Below, in pieces: positions 36,604 through 45,127 of a stretch of 64,000 bases of DNA. Made by a program: the position numbers and the translations under genes. A model generated the notes under the pieces. The model worked only from the letters and a program-made list of their open reading frames with translations, had not been told where the DNA came from and ran no database searches. The stretch spans positions 4,822,501 to 4,886,500 of the forward strand of contig NZ_CP026363.1 in NCBI RefSeq assembly GCF_004117055.1, written 5' to 3'. Position 1 is the stretch's first letter. Every line of letters starts with the position of its first letter. This stretch comes from Brevibacillus agri (GTDB lineage: Bacteria > Bacillota > Bacilli > Brevibacillales > Brevibacillaceae).

Positions 36604-36608
36604 CGATA

Positions 36609-36650
36609 AAAAAGGCTTGTCGCCCATACAGATGCGACAAGCCCTTTATG
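36609..36650 (-). terminator. sodA terminator
   Basis: On the - strand GGCTTGTCGC pairs with GCGACAAGCC, followed by TTTTTTATC, 19 bases after the sodA stop. Confidence 0.88.
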
Positions 36651-36668
36651 ATTGCTCAAAAACCAAGA

Positions 36669-37277
36669 TTACTTCGCAGCAGCAAAGCGTTTGCTTACTT
36701 CATCCCAGTTTACTACGTTCCAGAACGCGCTGATGTAGTCAGGGCGTTTGTTTTGGTAGCGCAGGTAGTAAGCATGCTCCCAAACGTCCAGGCCGAGGAT
36801 AGGTGTTTTGCCTTCCATGATCGGGCTGTCTTGGTTAGGAGTGGAGGTGATTGCCACTTTGCCGCCTTCAGCAGTCAGCCAAGCCCAGCCGGAACCGAAG
36901 CGAGTAGTTGCTGCTTTTGCAAATTCAGCCTTGAAGTTGTCGAAGCTGCCAAAAGCCGCGTTGATCGCGTCAGCCAGTTCGCCAGTTGGGGCGCCGCCGC
37001 CGTTCGGGCTGAGGATTTCCCAGAACAGAGTGTGGTTAGCATGTCCACCACCGTTGTTGCGAACAGCAGTGCGGATCGACTCAGGCAGAGCGTCCAGGTT
37101 GCTAATCAGCTCTTCCACGCTTTTTTGTTGCAGGTCAGGATGAGCTTCCAGAGCTGCGTTCAGGTTGTTCACATAAGTAGCATGGTGGCGTCCGTGGTGG
37201 ATTTCCATGGTTTGCGCGTCGATATGAGGTTCCAGTGCGTCATGTGCGTAAGGCAATGCAGGAAGTTGATGTGCCAT
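36669..37277 (-). CDS. sodA: Superoxide dismutase, Mn/Fe type
   Basis: 202 residues. Metal ligands: H27 in MEIHHGRHH, the second His in [11 protein letters not shown], and the D and H of [12 protein letters not shown]. The GGGHANH and later SGWAWL segments suggest the Mn form. It dismutates superoxide in the cytoplasm. The frame starts at 37295 upstream, but GAGGAGGAATG precedes the ATG at 37277 by about 10 bases and fits the family start [10 protein letters not shown]. It has its own promoter and terminator. Confidence 0.95.
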   Translation of the reverse strand: MAHQLPALPYAHDALEPHIDAQTMEIHHGRHHATYVNNLNAALEAHPDLQQKSVEELISNLDALPESIRTAVRNNGGGHANHTLFWEILSPNGGGAPTGELADAINAAFGSFDNFKAEFAKAATTRFGSGWAWLTAEGGKVAITSTPNQDSPIMEGKTPILGLDVWEHAYYLRYQNKRPDYISAFWNVVNWDEVSKRFAAAK

Positions 37278-37322
37278 TGTAACATTCCTCCTCAAAATAT
37301 GTATGGGTCAAGCTACGACCTT

Positions 37323-37351
37323 ATTATACTGCAAGACAACTACTTTTACAA
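37323..37351 (-). promoter_or_regulatory. sodA promoter
   Basis: -35 TTGTAA (37346-37351), 17-bp spacer, -10 TATAAT (37323-37328) on the - strand. No PerR box was found in this region. Confidence 0.65.
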
Positions 37352-37469
37352 CAAATCGGTATGCAAAGTATATTAATCTAGCAATTCTTTTTAAACATTT
37401 CCAACTTGCAATCAAAAAGGAGAGTGCTAGACTTGGTTTATTACATACTTAGAGAATCAGGTGATTTCA

Positions 37470-38240
37470 ATGGAAATGGACTTACTCACGGTATTGTTTC
37501 TCGCATTCTTCGGATTTGTCGCCGCTTTCATCGACAGCACGGTCGGCGGCGGCGGTCTTATCTCCCTGCCTGCGCTGCTCGGTCTCGGCCTGCCTCCCTA
37601 TCTGGCGCTCGGCACCAACAAGCTCGCAGGCACGATCTCTTCTGCGACCAGCTCCTTCACTTTTATCCGCTCGGGCAAATACGACAAGAAACTGATGTTC
37701 ATTCTTTTCCCGGTTTCGCTCGTAGGCGCTTATTTCGGAGCAAAGACGGTGCTGTTCGTTCCCCAGGAGCTGTTGAAGGTGCTCGTCATCGTGATGATGG
37801 CGCTGATTTTTGTCTATACCTTGTTCAACAAACGGTTCGGGCAAGACTCCAACTACAAAGGGATGACCAAGTTTACCCTTGGCATCGGCATTCCTTTTAC
37901 CTTTTTGATCGGATTTTACGACGGCTTCTTCGGACCGGGCACCGGTTCTTTTTTCGTTTTTTTGATGGTGCTGCTGTTCGGCTATGACTTCGTGATCGCG
38001 GCAGGAAACGGGCGGATTTTGAATCTGGCCAGCAACCTCTCTGCGCTGTTCGTCTTCTGTCTGGAGGGCAAGGTCATTTTCCTGACCGGGCTTGTCATGG
38101 GGATCGCCATGCTGCTCGGCGCGAGCATCGGCGCCAAGGTCGCTATCAAAACCGGGGTTCGCTACGTCCGGCCGCTGTTTTTGATCGTCTCGATCACCTT
38201 GATTACGAAAATGATCTACGAGCTGATTTTTACCCAATAA
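37470..38240 (+). CDS. TSUP-family (TauE/SafE) membrane transporter
   Basis: 256 residues, about eight hydrophobic segments. Paired family motifs are seen: TVGGGGLISLPALL near the N terminus and GPGTGSFFVF in the second half. Such proteins export sulfite, sulfoacetate or related anions; the substrate is not predictable. AGGTGA precedes ATG 37470 by 5 bases; 37476 is an alternative. A hairpin with short U-run follows at about 38304-38331. Confidence 0.87.
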   Translation: MEMDLLTVLFLAFFGFVAAFIDSTVGGGGLISLPALLGLGLPPYLALGTNKLAGTISSATSSFTFIRSGKYDKKLMFILFPVSLVGAYFGAKTVLFVPQELLKVLVIVMMALIFVYTLFNKRFGQDSNYKGMTKFTLGIGIPFTFLIGFYDGFFGPGTGSFFVFLMVLLFGYDFVIAAGNGRILNLASNLSALFVFCLEGKVIFLTGLVMGIAMLLGASIGAKVAIKTGVRYVRPLFLIVSITLITKMIYELIFTQ

Positions 38241-38303
38241 GCAAAACCGCTATCGAGGCATGCTCAAGAATGAGCGACCGCGGGCAGTTTCCTCCCGCAA
38301 GTT

Positions 38304-38333
38304 TAGCCGGATTGCCGTATGGCGATCCGGCTT
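38304..38333. terminator. Shared terminator-like hairpin
   Basis: AGCCGGATTGCC pairs with GGCGATCCGGCT around GTAT; the U-run is short on both strands. It lies between the TSUP gene and the convergent small membrane-protein gene. Confidence 0.55.
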
Positions 38334-38375
38334 TGTCATGCCAAAAATAAAAAGCCTGGCCAAAGCCAAGCTGCC

Positions 38376-38561
38376 CTACTCTTCTTTCCCTTTTCGTTGC
38401 TTCATGCGCAATATGATGCCGTCGATGAGAAGACCAATGCCCGCTCCGTAAAAAGGTGCTGCGAATCGGGTCCCTTCCCCCATCGGCAGATCTTTTAAAT
38501 ACACGACCAATACACCTGCAATAAAACCGATCATCGTGTAACGCAGACGGGTCGGTCCCAT
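38376..38561 (-). CDS. Small two-helix membrane protein of unknown function
   Basis: 61 residues with two hydrophobic segments (about 9-21 and 37-50) and a basic C-terminal tail RMKQRKGKEE. GGAGGGGG precedes the ATG by 8 bases, which strongly supports translation. No family recognised. It is 18 bases downstream of the YneF-like gene and may share its transcript. Confidence 0.7.
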   Translation of the reverse strand: MGPTRLRYTMIGFIAGVLVVYLKDLPMGEGTRFAAPFYGAGIGLLIDGIILRMKQRKGKEE

Positions 38562-38579
38562 AACGACACCCCCTCCGCA

Positions 38580-38810
38580 CTACTTCCCGAATTTATTTGG
38601 CATTTTCATATTTTTCATGGTACGGCTCATTTGTTTGAGCTGCTTTTGATTGAGGTTCATCCCCATAGAACGGGCCATGGCTTGCAGTTGTTTTTCGTCC
38701 ATCTGCATGTTGGACATTTGTTTTTTCAAGTAATAAGTGCCTCCGGCAAAACCGCCCACGAGGCCGAGTAACAGTGTAACGATCGGGATTACCCAGTTGT
38801 ACCAAGCCAT
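38580..38810 (-). CDS. YneF-like (UPF0154) small membrane protein
   Basis: 76 residues. One N-terminal helix with the GGFAGG motif is followed by a charged, Met-rich segment (QLKQMSRTMKNM), as in YneF/UPF0154. Function unknown. The ribosome binding site GAGG is about 14 bases from the ATG at 38810, and TTG 38813 would be closer. The call depends on recollection of the family pattern. Confidence 0.72.
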   Translation of the reverse strand: MAWYNWVIPIVTLLLGLVGGFAGGTYYLKKQMSNMQMDEKQLQAMARSMGMNLNQKQLKQMSRTMKNMKMPNKFGK

Positions 38811-38962
38811 CAATACATTACCATCCTCTTTGCGTAGTTACGAACTCTTTTATTGTACCATAGATGGGCATTCTGTACATTGCAACCCGCGAAATTGGTG
38901 AGACTGCCCCAAGCCATCTCGGCCATTCCAAGCATATCCTAATGGCAAGAGGTGATGCACAA

Positions 38963-39766
38963 ATGGCTCCTATCCTGATTGTGGACGCCGGGCACGGTGG
39001 AGTCGATCCTGGCGGCGGCAACAACGCCCAGTTTCTCGAAAAAGATATGACTCTGCAAATTTCTTTGTATCAGTTCAATCGCTTCAAGGAACTGAACATT
39101 CCGGTCGCGATGACGCGAACAAACGATACTACGCTTTCCAGCGATGCACGGACGACTCTTGTGCGAAACAGCGGCGCGCGCTACTGCATATCCAACCATA
39201 TCAACGCAGGTGGCGGCCGAGGCTCCGAGGTCATCTACTCGATCTATGGCTCCGCCGCCTTTCCCCGCATAATCCAGGAGGAGCTGGAAGCGGAGGGAAT
39301 GCCCAATCGCCGGATTTTCACCCGGACGCTCCCGAACAATTCCAACCGGGACTACTACTACATGCACAGGGAAACCGGCAGCGTCGAAACCGTGATTATT
39401 GAGTACGGCTTCGCCGACAACCCGCTGGACGCCGACAAGCTCGCCAGGGATTGGAAACGGCTCGCCGAAGCGGTCGTCCGCGCTTTTTGCGAATACGCCA
39501 AGCTGCCTTACCGTCCTCCGGCCACACCAACCCCCGCTCCGACTCCAGCCCCTACTCCCGCTCCCACGCCGTCGCCAACGACTACTCCCAGCCCAGGAAA
39601 CGGAGGTGGAGGAACGTTGCCAGATTGGAAACAGGAAGCAATCGACTGGATGTTTGACCAGGGTCTTTTGACCAACGAAGATTGGCGCAGCCAGGCTGAC
39701 AAGCCTTTGCCGCTCTGGGCGGAGGCGATCATCTTGAAGCGCCTGTATGAGCTATTGAAAAAATAA
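38963..39766 (+). CDS. N-acetylmuramoyl-L-alanine amidase (Amidase_3) with Pro/Thr linker
   Basis: 267 residues. Zinc amidase residues: DAGHGGVDPG (His), EKDMTL (Glu), SNHINAGGG (His) and IIEYGF (catalytic Glu). A Pro/Thr/Ala linker of about 30 residues joins the catalytic domain to a small helical C-terminal domain (WKQEAIDWMFDQGLLT), probably for wall binding. No signal peptide is present, so release depends on a holin, and a holin-like gene follows at 20 bases. GAGGTGATG precedes ATG 38963; the longer frame from 38864 is not supported. The pair resembles a phage lysis module, but no other phage genes are nearby. Confidence 0.9.
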   Translation: MAPILIVDAGHGGVDPGGGNNAQFLEKDMTLQISLYQFNRFKELNIPVAMTRTNDTTLSSDARTTLVRNSGARYCISNHINAGGGRGSEVIYSIYGSAAFPRIIQEELEAEGMPNRRIFTRTLPNNSNRDYYYMHRETGSVETVIIEYGFADNPLDADKLARDWKRLAEAVVRAFCEYAKLPYRPPATPTPAPTPAPTPAPTPSPTTTPSPGNGGGGTLPDWKQEAIDWMFDQGLLTNEDWRSQADKPLPLWAEAIILKRLYELLKK

Positions 39767-39785
39767 GAAATGGAGGCAGTGTCCC

Positions 39786-40079
39786 GTGGGCTTCGATCTC
39801 GGCTTAATCATCGCCTTTGCCCTGGCAGGCACCGCTACCTTGTCTGATGTGCTTCGCATCCCCAAAAAGCTGCGCAGTTGGGTAGCCGTTGTCTTGATTG
39901 TCGGGCTGTACATGGTCAACCAATGGCTGTACTCGCCGGGCTTTGACTGGAAAACAGCGCTGATGGAAGGCGTAACAGCGGGCTTGGCCAGTGTCGGTAT
40001 TCACTCGTCCGCGAAGAATACGATCGAGCAAGTCAGCAACAGAAAAAACCAGAAAAACGATTCTCAATCCGCCGTATAG
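39786..40079 (+). CDS. Phage-type holin
   Basis: 97 residues with an N-terminal hydrophobic segment (about 4-22), a second (about 32-52), a Gly-rich third segment, and a polar charged tail, matching the phage holin LL-H/related families. It would make membrane lesions that let the adjacent amidase reach the wall. Start is GTG, with GGAGG 9 bases upstream. It overlaps the convergent PrpE-like gene by 16 bases at the 3' ends. Confidence 0.75.
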   Translation: MGFDLGLIIAFALAGTATLSDVLRIPKKLRSWVAVVLIVGLYMVNQWLYSPGFDWKTALMEGVTAGLASVGIHSSAKNTIEQVSNRKNQKNDSQSAV

Positions 40080-40885
40080 CGCGTCAGCGGCGTATCTGCC
40101 AGACCTGAATAATTTTTCTTGGCCGGCACACTCAACACCTCGTCCTCCGGAAAGCGATAGGCGGTCAGCATTCCGCCAAACACGCACCCTTGGTCGATGT
40201 TGATTGTGCCGTTTTTTCGTTTCGGCTCCGGGTGGGGATCGTGTCCCCAGACGATAATCGGGCTTGTCACTTTTCGTTCCTTGGCCCACTCCCGGCGAAT
40301 CGGACGGCCATCAGGCCCGGTCCCGGCTACGTCCCCGTAACGGCAAAACGTATAGACAGCCGGCGATTCCATGCCGATGTAGTCATCCTTAATGCCTGCG
40401 TGCACGGCAACGGCTTCCAGCTTGTCATGGCGGCGAATCATCATGTGCGATGGCGAGGAGAACAAGAGGCGCCGACTCTGCTCCCGCAAAAGAGACGCTT
40501 TTTTCGGCCCGAACTCTTGCTGGTAGAGCCGCAGCTCCTCCTCCACCTTTTCATCGCCATGTGCCAGTGTAACAGGTCTTCCGTCCAGCCAGCGGGCGAT
40601 TTTCCAGCCGTGATTGCTGTCGACCATCTCCGCCAGCCCGGCTGTGACGTGGAGGTGGAAAAATTGCAGCATCTTGATGGAGTACGGCCCGCGACTTGTA
40701 ATGTCTCCGAGGGAAAGGAGCTTTCGGCCCTGGGGGTGACGATAGGTGCCGTCCTGGCTCCGTTCGTACCCCAGACGCTGGATCAATTCCATAAACTCGT
40801 CGTAACAGCCGTGAACATCTCCGATAATGTCCACGCCATTGTCCGCCGAAAGCACCTTGGAGCGTGTCTGAGGTTTGTGCCTCAT
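40064..40885 (-). CDS. PrpE-like calcineurin-type phosphoesterase
   Basis: 273 residues. Metallophosphoesterase motifs: DIIGDVHGCYDE, LLSLGDITSRGP, VDSNHGWK in place of the usual GNHD/E, HAGI and IVWGHDPH. PrpE hydrolyses diadenosine tetraphosphate or acts as a small phosphatase and in Bacillus was connected to spore germination. The altered third motif (SNHG) may change activity. Stop and holin stop overlap in opposite directions. Ribosome binding site GGAGGGG upstream of ATG. Confidence 0.82.
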   Translation of the reverse strand: MRHKPQTRSKVLSADNGVDIIGDVHGCYDEFMELIQRLGYERSQDGTYRHPQGRKLLSLGDITSRGPYSIKMLQFFHLHVTAGLAEMVDSNHGWKIARWLDGRPVTLAHGDEKVEEELRLYQQEFGPKKASLLREQSRRLLFSSPSHMMIRRHDKLEAVAVHAGIKDDYIGMESPAVYTFCRYGDVAGTGPDGRPIRREWAKERKVTSPIIVWGHDPHPEPKRKNGTINIDQGCVFGGMLTAYRFPEDEVLSVPAKKNYSGLADTPLTRYTAD

Positions 40886-40994
40886 AGCCCGTCCCCTCCT
40901 TTCCCAATCTGTTACTTACTATCTTTACCACATCCGCAAAAAAAACTCAAAAAAGCCCCTCATAACGAGAAGCATTTTCGCTTTTTTCACGCTG

Positions 40995-41624
40995 TTAGCC
41001 AAGATTATGCGTGTGCACGTAAATGGCCGCCTGTGTGCGGTCCTCGACATTCAGCTTGGCGAGGATATTGCTGACGTGCGTCTTTACCGTTTTGATCCCG
41101 ATAATCAGCTCGTCGGCAATTTCCTGGTTGGACTTGCCCTGGCCGATCAGCTTTAAAACTTCAAGCTCGCGCGGGGTCAACTGCTCGTGCGGGTGCGATT
41201 CCTGTCCGTGCCGGAAACGGGCCATGATTTTTCCTGCCACTCGCGACTCCAGTACAGGCTCTCCTGCTGCAGCCGAGCGGATCGCCTTGGCGATTTCGGC
41301 CGCACGCGAAGTCTTGAGCAAGTAACTGAAGGCCCCCGCTTCGATGACCGGATATACTTTTTCGTCGTCGATAAAGCTGGTGAGGACGATGACTTTGCTC
41401 GCTGGACAAGCTTCACGAATGCGCCGGGTCGCTTCCACACCGCCAATGCCCTCCATGACCAGATCCATGAGCACGACATCCGGTCGCAGCTCTACCGCCA
41501 TCCGCACTCCTTCTTCTCCGCTGCCCGCTTCTGCCACCACCTCGATATCATCCTCGGTTGACAAGTAAGCAGCCAGCCCCATCCGCACCATCTCATGATC
41601 GTCTACCAGTAATACGCGAATCAC
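40995..41624 (-). CDS. liaR: LiaR-type response regulator (NarL family)
   Basis: 209 residues. Receiver domain with DDHEMVR and phosphoacceptor Asp in PDVVLMDLVM, Lys in LLKTSRAAEI region, then a LuxR-type helix-turn-helix (LTPRELEVLKLIGQGKSNQEIADEL). Start is GTG, 7 bases after the liaS stop side. It closes the lia operon (liaI, liaH, methyltransferase, liaF, liaS, liaR), which senses cell-envelope damage. Confidence 0.92.
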   Translation of the reverse strand: MIRVLLVDDHEMVRMGLAAYLSTEDDIEVVAEAGSGEEGVRMAVELRPDVVLMDLVMEGIGGVEATRRIREACPASKVIVLTSFIDDEKVYPVIEAGAFSYLLKTSRAAEIAKAIRSAAAGEPVLESRVAGKIMARFRHGQESHPHEQLTPRELEVLKLIGQGKSNQEIADELIIGIKTVKTHVSNILAKLNVEDRTQAAIYVHTHNLG

Positions 41625-41631
41625 AGAAATT

Positions 41632-42780
41632 TCACCCTTCCCGTTCCGGCTGTGACATCAAGGGAATCCGCACCTCGATTTGCGTCCCCTTGCCGATCGC
41701 TGAATAAATCTCCATCGAGCCGCCTACCTCGGCCACCCGCTCCTGCATGCTGCGCAGGCCGTACGACGTCATTTTTTCTCCATCCGGATCAAAGCCGACG
41801 CCGTCATCGGTTACCCTGAGCCGCACCTGCTCCTGCAAGGTAAACAACTTGACCGCAATCTGGCTGGCTTTGGCGTGCCGCAGCGTATTGGACAACGACT
41901 CCTGCAAAATCCGGAACAGATGATCCTCAATGCCGCTCGGCAAGCCTTCGACGTCTTCAATCTCCCACGTCAGCTCCATCGTATTTTTACGTTCCAGTTC
42001 ATCCAAAAGTTCCAAGATCGCTTCTTTCAGCGACTTGTTTTGCAGCGTGGCGGGGCGAAGATGCAAGAGCAATGCCCGCATCTCCGCCTGGGCGGCCGCT
42101 GCCATTTCTTCCACCAGCTCAATCTGCTGGGCGGCGCGCTGCGGATTTTTCTCCACCAGCCGCCGCATCGCTGCCGTCGTCATGGCGATCGCAAACAACT
42201 GCTGACTGACCGCATCGTGCAGTTCGCGTGCCAAGCGCTGCCGCTCCTCGGTGACGGCTGCCTGCTTGACCTGCTCTGCCAGGGCCGCATTGTGATTGGA
42301 CAGACGCTGCAAGGACGCGACCTGCTCCTCCCACTGCGAGGCCAGCCGATTCAACTGCCAGCCCAGCTCGCCGACTTCATCGACGCCCAAATCCGGCACG
42401 CGGTAGGAGAGCATCCCCCGCCCGAGCTTCATGGCGGCTTCCCACAACACGCTGAGCCTTTTCTTGAGCAGGTTCCCGACGATGTAGGAGATAATCAGCG
42501 CCACCAGCACACCGACCGGAAGCGACACGACAAACGCCGCCAGTTGCACCAGCCCGTCAGGCTGCGCGGGCAAGGTCACTCCCAAATAATCTTCCATCCA
42601 CAAAACGACCTTCGGATCGCCAATCAGGCTGTTGTACCAGCGATGAACCTCCGGCATATCTTTCCACACAAAATAGAGCCAAAAGAAACAAATAAACGAA
42701 ACGACCACTGCACTTCCGGCAAGCAGGACGCCGTAGCGCACATATTGCCACTGAATACTCGCTAATCGCTGTCGACGCAT
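41632..42780 (-). CDS. liaS: LiaS-type sensor histidine kinase
   Basis: 382 residues. Two N-terminal membrane segments (about 13-34 and 82-106) enclose a short extracellular loop, then a HAMP-like region, a HisKA_3 domain with the phospho-His in RELHDAVSQQ, and a HATPase with DDGVGFDPDG. An intramembrane-sensing kinase paired with LiaR and inhibited by LiaF. AGGAGG is 9 bases before ATG. Confidence 0.92.
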   Translation of the reverse strand: MRRQRLASIQWQYVRYGVLLAGSAVVVSFICFFWLYFVWKDMPEVHRWYNSLIGDPKVVLWMEDYLGVTLPAQPDGLVQLAAFVVSLPVGVLVALIISYIVGNLLKKRLSVLWEAAMKLGRGMLSYRVPDLGVDEVGELGWQLNRLASQWEEQVASLQRLSNHNAALAEQVKQAAVTEERQRLARELHDAVSQQLFAIAMTTAAMRRLVEKNPQRAAQQIELVEEMAAAAQAEMRALLLHLRPATLQNKSLKEAILELLDELERKNTMELTWEIEDVEGLPSGIEDHLFRILQESLSNTLRHAKASQIAVKLFTLQEQVRLRVTDDGVGFDPDGEKMTSYGLRSMQERVAEVGGSMEIYSAIGKGTQIEVRIPLMSQPEREG

Positions 42781-42793
42781 CCGCCAGTACCTC

Positions 42794-43681
42794 CTAGATG
42801 TACTTGACTTTTATATCGCCGACGAGCAGCGAGATATGCACATTCACTTTTTGAGCCGCCTCTTCGTATTGATCGGAGCGAATCATGACGCTGCGGTTGA
42901 TTCCGCCCTGACGGTGGCTCAGCACTTCCAGATCGCCCAGACTCAGCTCTGCGTTGACAGAAACCGGGAGATCGACGGGAACGTATATCGTGACATCCCC
43001 CACCCAGCCTTCCACAACCAGCACCGCTTCATCCTGCATCAGCACCGCGCGGGACAGGTCTATGACCACATCCCCGATCCCGTGCCACACATGCAGGGCG
43101 CTCAGTTCAAAACGTCCCGAGGTCAGATGGTAATCCCCGATCAGGGAGCTGCGAGAATCTTTGGGCAAAATCCGTTCACGGTAGGCAGATTCTCCCTCCT
43201 GCTCAGGCAGCTTGCCGCGTGAAGGCTTCCATTTGTTCAAGCTGTCCAGCCATTGGGCAGCTTCCTGGCGAATCCCGCTCGGCTGAGCCGTTTGACTCCC
43301 GCCGCCCATGGCGGAAGCTGGCGTCTCATCCGGAGCTGAAAACGGCGGAAGGGGCGGACGATTTCCTCTTTCTTTGGTCTTGCCGCGAATCAATCGAAAG
43401 CCAAAATAAATAAACAGGACAGGCACAGCGAGTTGGAACAAATCGTCCACGCCGATGCCAAACCACATATCCAGCGCGATAATGAATCCTAAACAAAACA
43501 GAATGCCGCCGCCAATCCGCTTGTTCTGTCCCCACAGGCGAACGCCGAAGTAGACGAGCACCATGGGCCACAGGTCAAACAGACCGAACGAAATAATATG
43601 CAAACTGTCTAATAAAAGGCCGATTCCTGTCAAAATAATCAGGACGCCGGCCAACATTGTGTGCAAGCGGGACAGTTTCAC
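42794..43681 (-). CDS. liaF: LiaF-type membrane inhibitor of the Lia sensor
   Basis: 295 residues. Four hydrophobic segments (about 8-105) are followed by a disordered linker and a C-terminal DUF2154 beta-helix domain (VVIDLSRAVL, GWVGDVTIYVP, LSLGDLEVL). It binds LiaS and silences it until cell-wall antibiotics act. GTG start, 5 bases after GAGGAG. It lies between the methyltransferase gene and liaS. Confidence 0.9.
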   Translation of the reverse strand: MKLSRLHTMLAGVLIILTGIGLLLDSLHIISFGLFDLWPMVLVYFGVRLWGQNKRIGGGILFCLGFIIALDMWFGIGVDDLFQLAVPVLFIYFGFRLIRGKTKERGNRPPLPPFSAPDETPASAMGGGSQTAQPSGIRQEAAQWLDSLNKWKPSRGKLPEQEGESAYRERILPKDSRSSLIGDYHLTSGRFELSALHVWHGIGDVVIDLSRAVLMQDEAVLVVEGWVGDVTIYVPVDLPVSVNAELSLGDLEVLSHRQGGINRSVMIRSDQYEEAAQKVNVHISLLVGDIKVKYI

Positions 43682-43695
43682 AAAAGTCTCCTCTC

Positions 43696-44274
43696 TTACG
43701 CCCCATGCCGATCTTTTTCACTTTGTCCGTTACGACATGTATAAATGAATGCAGGTGGGATATTCAGCAAGGTGAAGTCTGTCTCTACCAAGGAAAAACG
43801 CGCCTGCAGCTCAGCCTGGAGTTGTAGCGAATATTGGAATGTAATGAACAGACCGCCTGGTTTCAATACCTTTTGCACTTCGTCCAGGATCGCTGTTCGC
43901 AACTCTTGCGGAAAATTGGCAAACGGCAGGCCGGAAATAATGACATCTGCCTTGCCAAGCTCCAGCTCCTCCAAATATTGTCCGAGTCTCGTCGCTTCTT
44001 CCCTGACAGGAAGATCAGGAAAGCGTGATTGAAGGATGGATCGAAACTGGCTGTCACGCTCCACAAGCACATAGTCGGTATCAGGATTGATTTTTTGATA
44101 AATGGTTTGGGTAAAAGCGCCCGTGCCAGGTCCCAGCTCAAGAATGACATCTGTTGAAGCCCAATTGACGTGGCTCAACATTCGCTCACATAAATACCGA
44201 GAGCTGGGGATCACGCTGCCTACACGTCCAGGCTCAGCGATGAACCTTCGCAAAAAGACCATGAAGTCTGCCAA
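43696..44274 (-). CDS. Phospholipid N-methyltransferase-like SAM-dependent methyltransferase
   Basis: 192 residues. The N terminus FLRRFIAEPGRVGSVIPSS is typical of the PmtA-like phospholipid methyltransferase group, followed by motif I ILELGPGTGAFTQTI and motif II VLVERDS. Related sequences are also confused with rRNA adenine dimethyltransferases. It is inserted in the lia operon between liaH and liaF (92-base and 14-base gaps), so a role in lipid change during envelope stress is suggested, not shown. TTG start, 8 bases after AGGAGG. Confidence 0.83.
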   Translation of the reverse strand: MADFMVFLRRFIAEPGRVGSVIPSSRYLCERMLSHVNWASTDVILELGPGTGAFTQTIYQKINPDTDYVLVERDSQFRSILQSRFPDLPVREEATRLGQYLEELELGKADVIISGLPFANFPQELRTAILDEVQKVLKPGGLFITFQYSLQLQAELQARFSLVETDFTLLNIPPAFIYTCRNGQSEKDRHGA

Positions 44275-44366
44275 GAATCGTACCTCCTAGGGGAAAAGCA
44301 GCCTGCTATACAGGCTGCCTGATTGACACACTCTATTCTACAACCAATCCCCCAGTTCCTGTCCAA

Positions 44367-45062
44367 TCAAGATTGTTCCGGCTGGGCGGACGCTGGTTTT
44401 TTCTCCTTCAACGACGCCTTGATGCTGGCAAGCTCCGCATCCAGATCGTCTTTTTCCAGGTCAGACAACGCGCTCTCCCAGGCGAGGTTCGTTTGGCGCC
44501 ATTGGCCGCTCATTTGTGCCTCCGCCTCCATACGCATCACTTTTTCTTCCATACGAGCGAACCCGCGGCCTGCGGACTGATTGCCAATCCCTGCTACCGC
44601 ATGATTCACCTGCTTTTGCGTGCGGGCTACTTGTGCCCGTGCCATCAGCGTGAATTTTTTTGCGCGCATTTTATAGAACTCTTCCTTCAGTTCGGCCAGC
44701 TTTTCACGCATTTGCGTAGCGGCCTCGGAAGCTGCCAAATAGAGTGTTTCGTACTCGGCTGCACGAGCTTCATACTGCTTTTTGTCCGCAAGAGCGCGGC
44801 GGGCAAGCTCGTCTTCCCCTTCTGTCAACGCGAGCTTTACTTGACGGTCGCGCTTTTCGATCAAAGCGTTCGCTTCGTCCAGTTGCTGGCGGAATTTCTT
44901 TTCCAATGCTACCTGGCGGGCGACAGCCACTTCGACCTGTCCGATTTCCACTTCCATATCCCGCATGTATTGATTCAGCATAACTACCGGATCTTCCATC
45001 GAATCCAGGGCGTCATTTACCGAAGCTACTGTCAGGTCACGCAAACGTTTGAAAATACTCAT
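44367..45062 (-). CDS. liaH: PspA/IM30-family protein LiaH
   Basis: 231 residues, almost entirely coiled-coil helix, starting MSIFKRLRDLTVASVNDAL. The PspA core (about residues 25-190) with ARAQVARTQKQVN is present. It forms membrane-associated assemblies stabilising the envelope on LiaR activation. Start at ATG 45062, 8 bases from GAGGAGG; the TTG two codons upstream abuts that site. Confidence 0.92.
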   Translation of the reverse strand: MSIFKRLRDLTVASVNDALDSMEDPVVMLNQYMRDMEVEIGQVEVAVARQVALEKKFRQQLDEANALIEKRDRQVKLALTEGEDELARRALADKKQYEARAAEYETLYLAASEAATQMREKLAELKEEFYKMRAKKFTLMARAQVARTQKQVNHAVAGIGNQSAGRGFARMEEKVMRMEAEAQMSGQWRQTNLAWESALSDLEKDDLDAELASIKASLKEKKPASAQPEQS

Positions 45063-45127
45063 TTTCAATTCCTCCTCATCATATCACATCGTGTCATTTC
45101 ATCCAAAAGCTCTCGCGACATGGCTGC

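Noticed and set aside
38933-38941. CATATCCTA, resembling a SigK -10 element before the amidase gene
   Set aside because: No acceptable -35 at the right distance, and the site is only 20 bases from the start.
39520-39600. Repetitive CCxACxCC stretch that looks like a short tandem repeat
   Set aside because: It is the coding sequence of the Pro/Thr/Ala linker of the amidase; repeat units are irregular and in frame.
38963-40079. Prophage
   Set aside because: Only amidase and holin are present; flanking genes are ordinary chromosomal ones.
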